Assembly (NCBI GenBank): GCA_029249345.1
Contig: JAQWHM010000019.1
Location: forward strand, 154,663 to 218,662
Direction: 5' to 3'
Length of the DNA stretch: 64,000 nucleotides
From: UBA10348 sp002469915
GTDB taxonomy: Bacteria > Bacteroidota > Rhodothermia > Rhodothermales > UBA10348
Shown: piece after piece, positions 18,940 through 28,267 of the stretch
Numbering within the stretch: position 1 is the first letter of the stretch
Layout: every line of letters starts with the position of its first letter
Made by a program: the position numbers and the translations under genes
The notes under the pieces: generated by a model
Seen by the model: the letters and a program-made list of their open reading frames with translations, nothing else
The model's database searches: none
Told to the model about the DNA's origin: nothing

Positions 18940-19824
18940 ATGACTCACATGAATAGCTACTCCAGAATTATTCCGTTGCTTGTACTAGCGGGTTTGCTCG
19001 GATGTACTCCGAAGGTTGATTTCGATCTTCAGGGACATCGGGGAGCACGAGGTCTTCTTCCTGAAAACTCGATTCCTAGTTTTCTGATGGCATCAGATCT
19101 CGGGGTTAATACCATCGAGATGGATGTGGTTGTGGCTGCAGATTCTCAGGTCGTCGTATCACATGATCCTCAGATGTCGGCTGGGATCTGTTCTCATCCG
19201 GATGGAACGCCTGTCACGGAGGAGGATGAGCAGGTGCTCACGTTATTTACGATGTCCTACGAACAAATAGCCGCTTTTGACTGTGGTATAAGAGGAAACG
19301 AACGATTTCCGGATCAAGAGTCGCTGTCTGTGCAGAAGCCGCTTCTTATTGATGCGCTTCGTGCCATTGAGGCACACTCAGAGGTCCCATTACGATATAA
19401 TATCGAGATCAAGTCCAAGGAAGAAGGAGATGGTGTACTCCATCCAGACGTAGGCACCTTTGCAGAACTTGTTTACGAAGTCCTGGACGAGTTGGGACTG
19501 ATGGATCGAGCCATCGTCCAGTCTTTCGACCCGCGAGCCCTCGAAGCGTTTAAACTTCTTGAACCGGAGGCTACGCTAGCCTTTTTAGTGAGCAACGAAA
19601 TGGGTTTCGAACCTAATATGGGGCGTCTCAGTTTTCGTCCTCAGATCTACAGTCCTAACCACAAGCTTGTCGATCAATCGCTAGTAGACTCCGTTCATGG
19701 ATTGGGGATGACTATTGTGCCGTGGACGGTAAACGAAACAGACCGAATGGAAGAGCTTCTTATTCTTGGGGTGGATGGGCTTATTACTGACTATCCCGAT
19801 CGCGGAGCAGCCCTCAAACCATAA
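18940..19824 (+). CDS. Glycerophosphodiester phosphodiesterase, lipoprotein
   Basis: A 294-residue GlpQ/UgpQ-like TIM barrel. A lipobox (LAGLLGC) predicts a periplasm-facing lipoprotein. The catalytic motif HRGARGLLPENSIPSF is followed by IEMDVVVAADSQVVVSHDP, carrying the metal-binding Glu/Asp and the second catalytic His. VQSFDPRAL and VDGLITDYPDR close the barrel. It hydrolyses glycerophosphodiesters such as deacylated phospholipids to glycerol-3-phosphate and an alcohol. The next genes encode GlpF and GlpT, so its products can be imported directly. Confidence 0.93.
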   Translation: MTHMNSYSRIIPLLVLAGLLGCTPKVDFDLQGHRGARGLLPENSIPSFLMASDLGVNTIEMDVVVAADSQVVVSHDPQMSAGICSHPDGTPVTEEDEQVLTLFTMSYEQIAAFDCGIRGNERFPDQESLSVQKPLLIDALRAIEAHSEVPLRYNIEIKSKEEGDGVLHPDVGTFAELVYEVLDELGLMDRAIVQSFDPRALEAFKLLEPEATLAFLVSNEMGFEPNMGRLSFRPQIYSPNHKLVDQSLVDSVHGLGMTIVPWTVNETDRMEELLILGVDGLITDYPDRGAALKP

Positions 19825-19852
19825 CGGCTTTCACTTAGACTCGGATAGATAA

Positions 19853-20569
19853 ATGACACCCTTTTTGGCAGAAATACTCGGAACAGCACTGCTTATTCTT
19901 CTTGGAAACGGCACTGTTGCAAACGTCGTGTTAGGTAAAACCAAAGGACATGATAGCGGCTGGATTGTTATTTCCGTCGGTTGGGGATTGGCCGTGTTTG
20001 TCGGCGTCTTTGCGGTTGCAGCGATTAGTGGTGCGCATATAAATCCAGCCGTGACGCTAGGCCTTGCTGTGGCTGGAAAGTTTTCATGGTCATTGGTACC
20101 GTCTTACATGGCTGCTCAGTTTATAGGAGCAGCTATCGGGGCTTTCTTGGTATGGCTGCATTATCGCCCTCATTTCGCCGCTACAGAAAACGCTGATGCT
20201 ATGCTGGCCGTATTCTGCACCGCTCCGGCCATTCGTGAAACAGGGTCTAACTTGATATCGGAGATTATCGGGACATTCGTACTCGTTTTTGGTGTTTTAC
20301 TTTTGGCGGCACCGGAGATAGGTCTTGGCGCTCTTGATGCCCTTCCCGTTGCCTTGCTAGTTCTTGTTATTGGCATTGCCTTGGGAGGCACGACAGGCTA
20401 CGCAATCAATCCGGCTCGAGACCTCGCACCACGACTGATACACGCTTTACTTCCTATTCCAGGCAAGAGGGATAGTGATTGGAGCTATTCTTGGATCCCA
20501 GTGGTCGGTCCGGTTATCGGAGCCTTGATCGCAGCCGGACTCTTTGTATTGATTGGAGCAACAGCATGA
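19853..20569 (+). CDS. glpF: Glycerol uptake facilitator (aquaglyceroporin)
   Basis: A 238-residue MIP-family channel with six predicted membrane segments. The two pore motifs are GAHINPAVTLG (first NPA) and GYAINPARDLAPRL (second NPA). The Asp after the second NPAR is typical of glycerol-conducting rather than water-only channels. It allows passive glycerol entry across the inner membrane. Its stop overlaps the GlpT start as ATGA. Confidence 0.95.
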   Translation: MTPFLAEILGTALLILLGNGTVANVVLGKTKGHDSGWIVISVGWGLAVFVGVFAVAAISGAHINPAVTLGLAVAGKFSWSLVPSYMAAQFIGAAIGAFLVWLHYRPHFAATENADAMLAVFCTAPAIRETGSNLISEIIGTFVLVFGVLLLAAPEIGLGALDALPVALLVLVIGIALGGTTGYAINPARDLAPRLIHALLPIPGKRDSDWSYSWIPVVGPVIGALIAAGLFVLIGATA

Positions 20570-21909
20570 TCGGATTATTACGTCCGCCTTCTCATGCGGA
20601 ACGAGTTCCGAAGGCCGAGACCGATAAGGAATATCGGCGCCTCAGGTTGCAGGTTTTCATGGGAGTTTTTGTCGGCTACGCTGGCTACTACTTTGTCCGA
20701 AAGAACTTTTCTCTGGCGATGCCCTACCTCATTGAGGAGGGATACACAAGGACAGAACTTGGATTTGCTTTATCTGGCATTGCCATTGCCTACGGATTGT
20801 CCAAATTCTTGATGGGAAGTGTTTCTGATCGAAGCAATGCCCGAACATTTATGGCATTGGGCCTGGCTGTCAGTTCGGTTATCATGATTGTCTTGGGGAC
20901 CGTGCCATTTGCGACGGCTTCCGTTACGATGATGTTCACTCTTTTGCTGCTGAACGGCTGGTTTCAAGGAATGGGGTGGCCACCTTCCGGCCGAACTATG
21001 GTGCATTGGTTTTCAGCCAGTGAGCGAGGCACCAAAATGGCGTTTTGGAATGTGGCGCATAATGTGGGCGGAGGTCTTGTTGGCCCCATTGCCATCCTCG
21101 GAGTCGCCGTTTTTTCAGATTGGCACGCCATTCTCTACACCCACGGATTGCTATCACTGCTGGTCGTGGTATTTATTCTGCTCACAGTTCGGGATACGCC
21201 GCAAAGTCAGGGTCTTCCTCCCATCGAAGAACACCGAAACGACTATCCGAAAACGTTCGAATATGAGGCCACTCATGAAAAAGAGTTCTCTACCAAGGAG
21301 ATCTTTTTTGGGCATGTCTTTAACAACAAGCTTTTATGGAGCATTGCCTTAGCTAATGCCTTTGTTTATTTGGTTCGCTACGGTGTGCTTGATTGGGCAC
21401 CGACCTATTTGGGGGAAGTGAAGCAATTTTCATTCGACGACTCCAGTTGGGCCTATGCCCTCTATGAATGGGCAGGCATCCCAGGCACGCTTCTGTGTGG
21501 ATGGATGTCGGATAAGTTTTTCCGAGGACGACGTGCTCCAGTCAGTATCGTTTACATGTTCTTGACCGGTATCTGCGTTGTCATCTATTGGCTTAATCCA
21601 CCAGGAAATCCGGCACTAGACATTGCTATGCTAATTGCGATTGGATTCCTTATCTACGGGCCTGTTATGCTGATTGGGGTCCATGCGCTAGATCTGGTCC
21701 CTAAGAAAGCGGCAGGGACTGCTGCTGGCTTTACTGGCTTATTTGGATATGTTGGTGGCGCAGTATCTGCTAATGTTGTAATTGGTGCGCTGGTAGATTC
21801 CTATGGTTGGGATGCTGGATTCCTTTTGATCGCAGGATCATGCGTTGTAGCCATTATTCTCATCGCGATGACATGGAAATCCGAGCAGCGCTCGTTAGGG
21901 CATGTATAG
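20566..21909 (+). CDS. glpT: Glycerol-3-phosphate transporter (MFS, OPA family)
   Basis: A 447-residue organophosphate:phosphate antiporter. I chose the ATG at 20566, which overlaps the glpF stop (ATGA) and gives the expected length; a longer in-frame start at 20479 would lie inside glpF. Motifs are GYAGYYFVRKNFSLAMPYL near the first helix, NGWFQGMGWPPSGRTMVHWF and AFWNVAHNVGGGLVGP, all characteristic of GlpT/UhpT. It exchanges periplasmic glycerol-3-phosphate for inorganic phosphate and is the last gene of the operon. Confidence 0.95.
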   Translation: MIGLLRPPSHAERVPKAETDKEYRRLRLQVFMGVFVGYAGYYFVRKNFSLAMPYLIEEGYTRTELGFALSGIAIAYGLSKFLMGSVSDRSNARTFMALGLAVSSVIMIVLGTVPFATASVTMMFTLLLLNGWFQGMGWPPSGRTMVHWFSASERGTKMAFWNVAHNVGGGLVGPIAILGVAVFSDWHAILYTHGLLSLLVVVFILLTVRDTPQSQGLPPIEEHRNDYPKTFEYEATHEKEFSTKEIFFGHVFNNKLLWSIALANAFVYLVRYGVLDWAPTYLGEVKQFSFDDSSWAYALYEWAGIPGTLLCGWMSDKFFRGRRAPVSIVYMFLTGICVVIYWLNPPGNPALDIAMLIAIGFLIYGPVMLIGVHALDLVPKKAAGTAAGFTGLFGYVGGAVSANVVIGALVDSYGWDAGFLLIAGSCVVAIILIAMTWKSEQRSLGHV

Positions 21910-21939
21910 TGGTAGGTGTGACCGATCTTAGTGCGCAGT

Positions 21940-24300
21940 TTACAAGTCAAGCACAAATCCGATAGTAGGGATTAGCGCAGCGTCAGAGGCTGGGAGCCGC
22001 GTCAATTGACGCGGCTCGATAGGGTTTCCTTGAGCATCCCTTGAGAGTACATATTGAATGGGCTCGGGAGCCGAGGTCATAAGCACATTCTGGAATTCCA
22101 AGAAGAGATCCAGTGAGACCTTTTTAAGGTTCCACTTCTTGTCAATCCGGATGTCTAGTTGGTTTAAACTGCCCAGCGATTCTTCCCCTATACGATCGTA
22201 GTCCAACACTACTTGAGGGTACAACTGAAGGGTTTTGGCCTGATCGGTTGGGACGGACGGCGTACTGCCTGCAAACCGGAAGCGGGTGCTGACTTCCCAG
22301 TTACGACCCAACTTATATCCCCCTGTGAAGGAAGCAAGGTGTCGACTGTCCCAAACAGACGGTCTGTACTGCCCGCTTCCATCAGCTCCGGAAAACTCGC
22401 TGAAGAAGAAGGTATAGGAGAGAATGCCGTAGAATCGTTTCTGGAGTTTTTGTTGGTAGAGTACCTCAGCTCCGTACGTTCTACCCGTCCCGATCGAGGA
22501 GACAGCCTCATTACCTAGAACCTCGAAATCTGCTCCTTTGTTAGCCAGAGAAATGCCATCTAACAGGGATACCGGGTAGTTCGCATATCGTTTTATGAAG
22601 CCCTCTACAGAAAGATTGGCCGCTGGCCCCAATATGCGCTCGAGCCCAAGCACTACATGATCTGCTCGTACATACTTATTGTCTTTATTCACCAACCTGC
22701 CTGCCGTTTGATAGCCTAGAATGGTATAGGGAGGCAGTTTGTAGTAGCGACCAACCGTTCCATTTACTTTCCATTGAGCTCCTAGGGAGTACGAAAGAGA
22801 GACACGCGGGGAAACGGTATTGAGCAGAGATTGGTTGTTTAGAAACGAGTCGTCGTCTGCCCGGAGGCCAAAATTAACGTTCAGCTTATCGCGTAAAAAG
22901 TCACGGTTGGCTGAGGCAAATACGCCCCCCTTTTTGAATCGAATGTTCGTGTCGTAGGAAAACCCGGCATTTAAGTCTTCGGTCTTGTTGTCGTATTGGC
23001 TTTGCTGCACGTTAAAGCCGGTCGTGATCTGCCAACCCTCTTTGAACAAGGTCAGCGCGTATCTGAACTTAGTTTCTATTTCGCGTGAGTCGTTGTTGAA
23101 GTACCGTCCCTCACGCGCCGAGTTATCCGCATAACGCGAAAAGTCGTTGTACAAGAAGTTGTTGGACAACGTTGAGACCATAAATCCGCGTCCTCCCGAA
23201 AAACGTTTTCTCCAAGACACACCGGTTGTGTTCGATTTTTGGATAATGAACGGCGTCTGATCCAAGATAGATTGTTCAGAAAGTGGCAGGTCGGTGGCGG
23301 GTTCGACGGTGAAGTTGTCGATCGATCCTACGCCGATGATGTTCAACGTATTGGTTTCGTTGAACCGGTGAGACACTTTGTATTGGTAGTCCCAGTAGTC
23401 GGGTCGAATAGGGAGTCCGATAACCTCAAACAGAAATTGCAGATAGCTTCGTCTTACGGATGCGATATAGGTCGTTTTAGCTTCAGCGTCCCGACCCTTA
23501 AATAGAGGGCCGTTTAGCGTGAGCGCCGTTTCGCTGGCGCTGACCCTGAGATTTGCGGACTGAACTTGGCGATTTCCTTCGCGCTGGTCGAATTGCAAGA
23601 CGCCGGACAGAGCATTGTCGTACTGGGCGCCGAAAGCAGATGAGGAGAGCGTTACGTTGTCGATAAACGAAACGTTCAAGAGTCCGACGGGCCCGCCTGA
23701 ACTTCCTTGCGTACTAAAATGATTGATGTTGGGAATTTCGACCCCGTCCAGATAGTAGACAGACTCGTTAGGCGCACCACCTCGAATAATTAAATCGTTA
23801 CGAAAGCCGCCGGGAGAAGGGGAGATGCCGGGAAGCGATTGAGCTACGCGCACTACATCGTTATTTCCACCAGGGTAGGTAGCCAACTCAACGGAAGTGA
23901 GCGTTTGGGTTGATAACGGAGTCTCAAGTGGGCGAGTAACCACATTCTTGTCAGGGGTAACGATGACTCCGCCGAGGGCCGCAATGTCAGGAGCCAGTTT
24001 AAAGTTGAAGTCGGGATTCCCAACCGACTTGACGTTGATATTAAATAGGGTTTGAGAAGTAAACCCCACAAAGCTAACGACAAGGTTGTACGTGCCAACC
24101 GGAACCTGAAGAATGGAGAAGCGACCGTCCATGTCGGTGGCAGCACCCGTCTGACTACCCTGCAGATACACGGTGGCCCCGACAAGCGGAGCACCTGTTT
24201 CATCTATGACGCGCCCAGAGACCGACCCTGTTACTTGGGCAAGACTACTACCAGGAACCAGAACGGCTACGAAGAGGAGAACGAAGATAATGCGCGTCAT
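21940..24300 (-). CDS. TonB-dependent receptor with CarboxypepD_reg domain
   Basis: A 786-residue outer-membrane receptor convergent with glpT. It has a signal peptide (VPGSSLAQ), a beta-sandwich at about 23-105 (DETGAPLVGATVYLQGSQ, VPVGTYNLVVSFVGF) and a plug at about 130-235 (NDLIIRGGAPNESVYYLDG). The barrel ends in IGFVLDL, not the usual aromatic residue. No SusD or cargo gene accompanies it, so the substrate is unknown. Opposite strand and lack of a shared promoter argue against membership in the glp operon. Near its 3' end lies a 24-nt perfect palindrome (21994-22017). Confidence 0.88.
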   Translation of the reverse strand: MTRIIFVLLFVAVLVPGSSLAQVTGSVSGRVIDETGAPLVGATVYLQGSQTGAATDMDGRFSILQVPVGTYNLVVSFVGFTSQTLFNINVKSVGNPDFNFKLAPDIAALGGVIVTPDKNVVTRPLETPLSTQTLTSVELATYPGGNNDVVRVAQSLPGISPSPGGFRNDLIIRGGAPNESVYYLDGVEIPNINHFSTQGSSGGPVGLLNVSFIDNVTLSSSAFGAQYDNALSGVLQFDQREGNRQVQSANLRVSASETALTLNGPLFKGRDAEAKTTYIASVRRSYLQFLFEVIGLPIRPDYWDYQYKVSHRFNETNTLNIIGVGSIDNFTVEPATDLPLSEQSILDQTPFIIQKSNTTGVSWRKRFSGGRGFMVSTLSNNFLYNDFSRYADNSAREGRYFNNDSREIETKFRYALTLFKEGWQITTGFNVQQSQYDNKTEDLNAGFSYDTNIRFKKGGVFASANRDFLRDKLNVNFGLRADDDSFLNNQSLLNTVSPRVSLSYSLGAQWKVNGTVGRYYKLPPYTILGYQTAGRLVNKDNKYVRADHVVLGLERILGPAANLSVEGFIKRYANYPVSLLDGISLANKGADFEVLGNEAVSSIGTGRTYGAEVLYQQKLQKRFYGILSYTFFFSEFSGADGSGQYRPSVWDSRHLASFTGGYKLGRNWEVSTRFRFAGSTPSVPTDQAKTLQLYPQVVLDYDRIGEESLGSLNQLDIRIDKKWNLKKVSLDLFLEFQNVLMTSAPEPIQYVLSRDAQGNPIEPRQLTRLPASDAALIPTIGFVLDL

Positions 24301-24517
24301 TAGCGGAGACGAATAAGTGGAAAGACATTAAAAAGGTACGGCCTCTCGGGCGACGCTTTAAACCCTGTTCGATAAGCGGAGGGTAAGAGCGACCAATCGC
24401 GGATGGGTCTCACAAAATAGCCTTTTGTCGTTTCAATCGGCCGTTGATCTCAATGTCATGTTACGCGAATGGGATCAGTCGTTCTTTTACGACTCGAACT
24501 AAATCTTTAAAAGTCCC

Positions 24518-25303
24518 ATGCTTCTTAACCGTCTTACCAAATCACTTCCAATCTTGACTCTGCTAATCTTCGTAGGTACGCCGGGATTGCAAGCTCAAAA
24601 TTACGACACCATTTTGGATGTGGCCGATAAAGCTGGATCGTTCACCACGTTGATCACCGCTGTTCAGGCCGCGGGTCTCGAGCCTACGTTAGATTCCGAC
24701 GGGCCGTTCACCGTGTTCGCTCCCACTGACGAGGCCTTCGCCAAACTTCCCGTTGGAGTGGTGGAGGACCTTTTGCTTCCGGAAAATCGAGAGCAACTGG
24801 AATCCATTCTAAAGTATCATGTGGTCGCCGGTCGAATTGCATCCAACAATCTACTTTCGACGCAAAGAGCGAAAACGGTCAATGGCGCCGCGCTACCAAT
24901 CGGATTAAACATCGCTGGAGCCGCGATCATCAAGGCCGACATTAAAGCCTCGAATGGGATTATTCACGTGGTAGATTCAGTCCTCATGCCGGGTGAGGTA
25001 GACACCAGCGTCTTGCGCGTCATGAATGTGATTGAAGAAGCAACAAGGAAAGGGTCAGCCTTTTACAACAATGGTCAAGTGATGGCGTGCGCAACCATCT
25101 ACGAGATGACTGCTCAAGCCCTGCTTGCCTCTTCCGACCTTCTGCCCCTCGGTACTCAGAAGATGCTTACGAGTGCTCTTACTCAAATGGAGTCTACTCA
25201 TAGTTCCGATGAACGAGCTTGGATCATGCGGCGAGGTTTAGATTCGGTCTATCGATCCATGACGAAAAGACGGATGTCGCCCACCATTGCTACGAGGAAT
25301 TAA
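24518..25303 (+). CDS. Secreted fasciclin (FAS1) protein with C-terminal helical extension
   Basis: A 261-residue protein with a signal peptide (to GLQAQ). One FAS1 domain (about 28-165) has the H1 motif GPFTVFAPTDEAFAKLP, then YHVVAGRI and the H2-like NGIIHVVDSVLMP. About 95 further residues (FYNNGQVMACATIYEMTAQA to RRGLDSVYRSM) form a probable helical domain absent from the second fasciclin gene at 28268. FAS1 domains mediate cell-surface adhesion. The upstream 217 bases (24301-24517) hold no other feature that I can support. Confidence 0.88.
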   Translation: MLLNRLTKSLPILTLLIFVGTPGLQAQNYDTILDVADKAGSFTTLITAVQAAGLEPTLDSDGPFTVFAPTDEAFAKLPVGVVEDLLLPENREQLESILKYHVVAGRIASNNLLSTQRAKTVNGAALPIGLNIAGAAIIKADIKASNGIIHVVDSVLMPGEVDTSVLRVMNVIEEATRKGSAFYNNGQVMACATIYEMTAQALLASSDLLPLGTQKMLTSALTQMESTHSSDERAWIMRRGLDSVYRSMTKRRMSPTIATRN

Positions 25304-25432
25304 TTCGTAGGACCTCTTTGCAGGATCATGATATCCCGTTCGTCGCTGCCTACCTCCGCTTGTCTACGGGAGAAGGAGGTTAGGGCTCAAAATTTCTATT
25401 TTTTCCCAAGTCCAACAAAAACATTTCTCGTC

Positions 25433-26104
25433 ATGTCACAGTTTTCCACAGACCGATTCCACCGAGGCGACGGCCACACCTCGGGAGTCCCATCCATCGC
25501 CGCTCCAACCACGACCGAGGGCTACTCTGTCCTCGAGCAATATGACGTTCTGGCGACCGACGTGATCGGCCGTAACGTGAAGCGCATCCTCGAGCTGGTG
25601 GGCGAAGATCCAGCACGCGAAGGACTGTTGAAAACCCCAGAACGGGTTGCAAAAGCTCAGCAGTTTTTGACCCAAGGTTACGGGCAGGATCCTAAAGCCA
25701 TTCTTTCGAAAGCGCTGTTCAAGGAAGAATACGACGAAATGATTTTGGTCAAGGATATCGAGGTGTTTTCAATGTGCGAACACCATATGCTCCCTTTTTT
25801 CGGGAAAGCGCACGTTGCCTACATCCCAAATGGTCACATCGTCGGTTTGAGTAAAATTCCGAGAGTAGTGGACGTGTTTGCGCGCAGGCTTCAGGTGCAG
25901 GAACGGTTGACTATGCAAATTAGAGACGCGATTCAAGATGTATTGCAGCCGAGAGGTGTAGCTGTTGTCATTGAAGCTAATCACATGTGTATGGTTATGC
26001 GTGGCGTCCAAAAACAGAACGCAATGACGTCAACTTCGGCCATGAGTGGTGATTTCCAAGAAAATCTTGCCACGCGCGACGAATTTATGCGCCTGATCAA
26101 GTAA
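25433..26104 (+). CDS. folE: GTP cyclohydrolase I
   Basis: A 223-residue enzyme opening GTP to dihydroneopterin triphosphate, the first step of tetrahydrofolate synthesis. I chose the ATG at 25433 because the length then matches the family (about 220); an earlier in-frame start at 25328 adds an unlikely leader. Zinc ligands fall in FSMCEHHMLPF (Cys115, His118) and NHMCMVMRG (Cys186). HIVGLSKIPRVVDVFARR and the C-terminal TRDEFMRLI are canonical. Confidence 0.96.
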   Translation: MSQFSTDRFHRGDGHTSGVPSIAAPTTTEGYSVLEQYDVLATDVIGRNVKRILELVGEDPAREGLLKTPERVAKAQQFLTQGYGQDPKAILSKALFKEEYDEMILVKDIEVFSMCEHHMLPFFGKAHVAYIPNGHIVGLSKIPRVVDVFARRLQVQERLTMQIRDAIQDVLQPRGVAVVIEANHMCMVMRGVQKQNAMTSTSAMSGDFQENLATRDEFMRLIK

Positions 26105-26140
26105 TATGCCACCCTGCATTAATTGAATCTGTATACCCCG

Positions 26141-27292
26141 ATGGTCGAACAACTCCAATTATCATTAAACGAGCCTGTATTTACTTGGTCCCCCAGGACG
26201 CGCAGGATGGTTTACTTCGCGCTCTGGTCCATTCCTGGAATCGCTGCTCTCAGCTTCTATTATCTGAATCAGACGGTAACGGGACAGGAGATGTCCTGGC
26301 CTTATGCGTTAGTCAGCACGATACCGAACTGGTATATCTGGGCTCTTCTTGCTCCCGGGATTATTTGGTTAGGCGAGCGATATCGCATTGAGCGCTCGAA
26401 TTGGGTCTCAGCGGTTGCTTTGGTTCACATCCCGACCATGATGCTCATGTTACTGATTCACTCCCTGGTAAATCTTTTTCTTTTTTACGCTACTGATATG
26501 CCAGGCCATGAGGCAATGACGTCGGGCCTTTATAAGGTCCACTTCACCACTCGGGTACACGCCAACATTTTGACGTATTGGACCGTTTTGGGTGGGTTCT
26601 ATGCATACGATTACTACAAGAAGTTTTTGAATCGAGAACAAGCGGCCGCAATGCTGGAAATACGCTTGGCCGAGGCTAACCTGCGTGCTTTGAAGATGCA
26701 GCTCCACCCGCACTTCCTTTTCAATACGCTGAACTCGGTAGCTGCTCTAGTCCGTAAAAACGATAATAGAATTGCGGTCAAAATGCTCGTTCATTTGGGC
26801 GACTTTTTGAGACTAGCTTTAGAAAATAAGGGTGTTCAAGAGATCACGCTCCGACAAGAAATCGATTTTCTGCAGCGGTACATGAACATTGAAAAAATCA
26901 GATTTCAGGAACGCCTCTTAGTCAGCTTCGATGTGGACTCTTCCCTTCTCGATGGATACGTTCCTAACATGATTCTACAGCCCCTCGTTGAGAATGCAAT
27001 CCATCATGGAATCGGTCCAAATGCCGAGCAAGGTAATATTAGAGTCTCTGCCCGCATGGACGGAGATCTTCTTATCATCGATGTGAAGGATAATGGTCAA
27101 GGCATCCAGGAAAAGAAAGCGTCAGACCGAAGAGAAGGGGTCGGCTTATCTAACACCAGGGGCCGTCTTGAAAGTATTTATGGGGATGAGGCAAACTTCG
27201 AACTGGTAAATTCACCCGAAGGTGGGCTTATTGCTCGCGTCTCCCTACCCTTTGGAACGTCACCTGTCATTTCACCTCGAACATCCTCATAA
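26141..27292 (+). CDS. LytS/YehU-type sensor histidine kinase
   Basis: About 383 residues from the ATG at 26141; a TTG at 26123 is an alternative start. Four predicted membrane helices (about 20-150) are followed by a His_kinase domain (MQLHPHFLFNTLNSVAALV, phosphoacceptor His) and an ATPase domain (MILQPLVENAIHHGI N-box, DVKDNGQGI, GVGLSNTRGRLE). It lacks a large extracellular sensor. Its stop overlaps the next gene's ATG by one base, so the pair forms a classical two-component system. Confidence 0.92.
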   Translation: MVEQLQLSLNEPVFTWSPRTRRMVYFALWSIPGIAALSFYYLNQTVTGQEMSWPYALVSTIPNWYIWALLAPGIIWLGERYRIERSNWVSAVALVHIPTMMLMLLIHSLVNLFLFYATDMPGHEAMTSGLYKVHFTTRVHANILTYWTVLGGFYAYDYYKKFLNREQAAAMLEIRLAEANLRALKMQLHPHFLFNTLNSVAALVRKNDNRIAVKMLVHLGDFLRLALENKGVQEITLRQEIDFLQRYMNIEKIRFQERLLVSFDVDSSLLDGYVPNMILQPLVENAIHHGIGPNAEQGNIRVSARMDGDLLIIDVKDNGQGIQEKKASDRREGVGLSNTRGRLESIYGDEANFELVNSPEGGLIARVSLPFGTSPVISPRTSS

Positions 27293-28110
27293 TGTCACTT
27301 AGAATTCTCATCGTTGACGACGAGCCTCTTGCTCGCGATACCGTTCGGTTGCTCCTTGATTCGCAATCAGACGTGGAGATTGTTGGGGAGGCTCGGAACG
27401 GCACCGAAGCTGTTCAACAGATTAGCAGTCTTCAGCCAGATCTCGTCTTTTTGGATATTCAGATGCCTGGATTAAATGGCTTCGAAGTTATCAAAGAAGT
27501 GGGCGCTGAAAATATGCCGGTCGTTATTTTTGCAACGGCGTTTGATGAGTATGCACTTAAAGCGTTTGAGGCTCAGGCCTTGGACTACCTTTTTAAACCA
27601 TATGACGACGATCGGTTTGAGGCAGCCCTAGATAGAGGACGAGCTCGAGTCGAAGAACAACGAATTGGCAAGGTGAGTAGTGAGTTGGTCTCGTTAATGA
27701 CTTCTCATTCCGAAAGAAAGGCGGTCCCGGTTGCCACAGGTCCAGAGGAAGTACGCGACCGTTCGAAGCGGATACTCATCAAGGAGAGGGATTCCGTCTT
27801 TTTTGTCAAAACAGAGAACATCGACTGGATCGAAGCGGCAAAAGACTATGTGGTAATCCACGTGGGTCAGAAAAAGCACCTGCTTCGTGAGAGCATGACC
27901 AGAATGGAAAAGAGGCTAGATCCTTCCACTTTTGTTCGGATACACAGATCTAGTATCGTCAATGTGGAACGCATCAAGGAGCTCAAGGCATACTTCCACG
28001 GTGATTATATCGTTTACATGAATGATGGCTCAGAGTTGAAGCTTAGCCGTAGGTACTGGAGTCGCGTGGAGCACATTTTGGGTGCGTCAAGTAGTAAGTC
28101 CAAAGGGTAG
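27292..28110 (+). CDS. LytTR-family response regulator
   Basis: A 272-residue protein. The receiver domain (1-120) has the acidic pocket ILIVDDEPLARDTVRL, the phosphoacceptor in LVFLDIQMPGLNG and the conserved Lys in YLFKPYDDD. The DNA-binding LytTR domain (about 160-262) has IDWIEAAKDYVVIHV, FVRIHRSSIVNVERI and the C-terminal KLSRRYWSRVE. It is translationally coupled to the kinase. The flanking fasciclin genes are candidate targets by position only. Confidence 0.94.
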   Translation: MSLRILIVDDEPLARDTVRLLLDSQSDVEIVGEARNGTEAVQQISSLQPDLVFLDIQMPGLNGFEVIKEVGAENMPVVIFATAFDEYALKAFEAQALDYLFKPYDDDRFEAALDRGRARVEEQRIGKVSSELVSLMTSHSERKAVPVATGPEEVRDRSKRILIKERDSVFFVKTENIDWIEAAKDYVVIHVGQKKHLLRESMTRMEKRLDPSTFVRIHRSSIVNVERIKELKAYFHGDYIVYMNDGSELKLSRRYWSRVEHILGASSSKSKG

Positions 28111-28267
28111 TCGCTTATCCTCGCCTGTTGTCTCTTTTTCCCTCCGCTAGTCGATAAACGATCCGTTTCAGTGTCTTAGACCCGTAGGTTGCCTTCGTCA
28201 CAAAGACACGGATACGGGCCACCAAAGAGGTGCCCGACTTGTAATATTACAGACAGAGGCAACCCTC

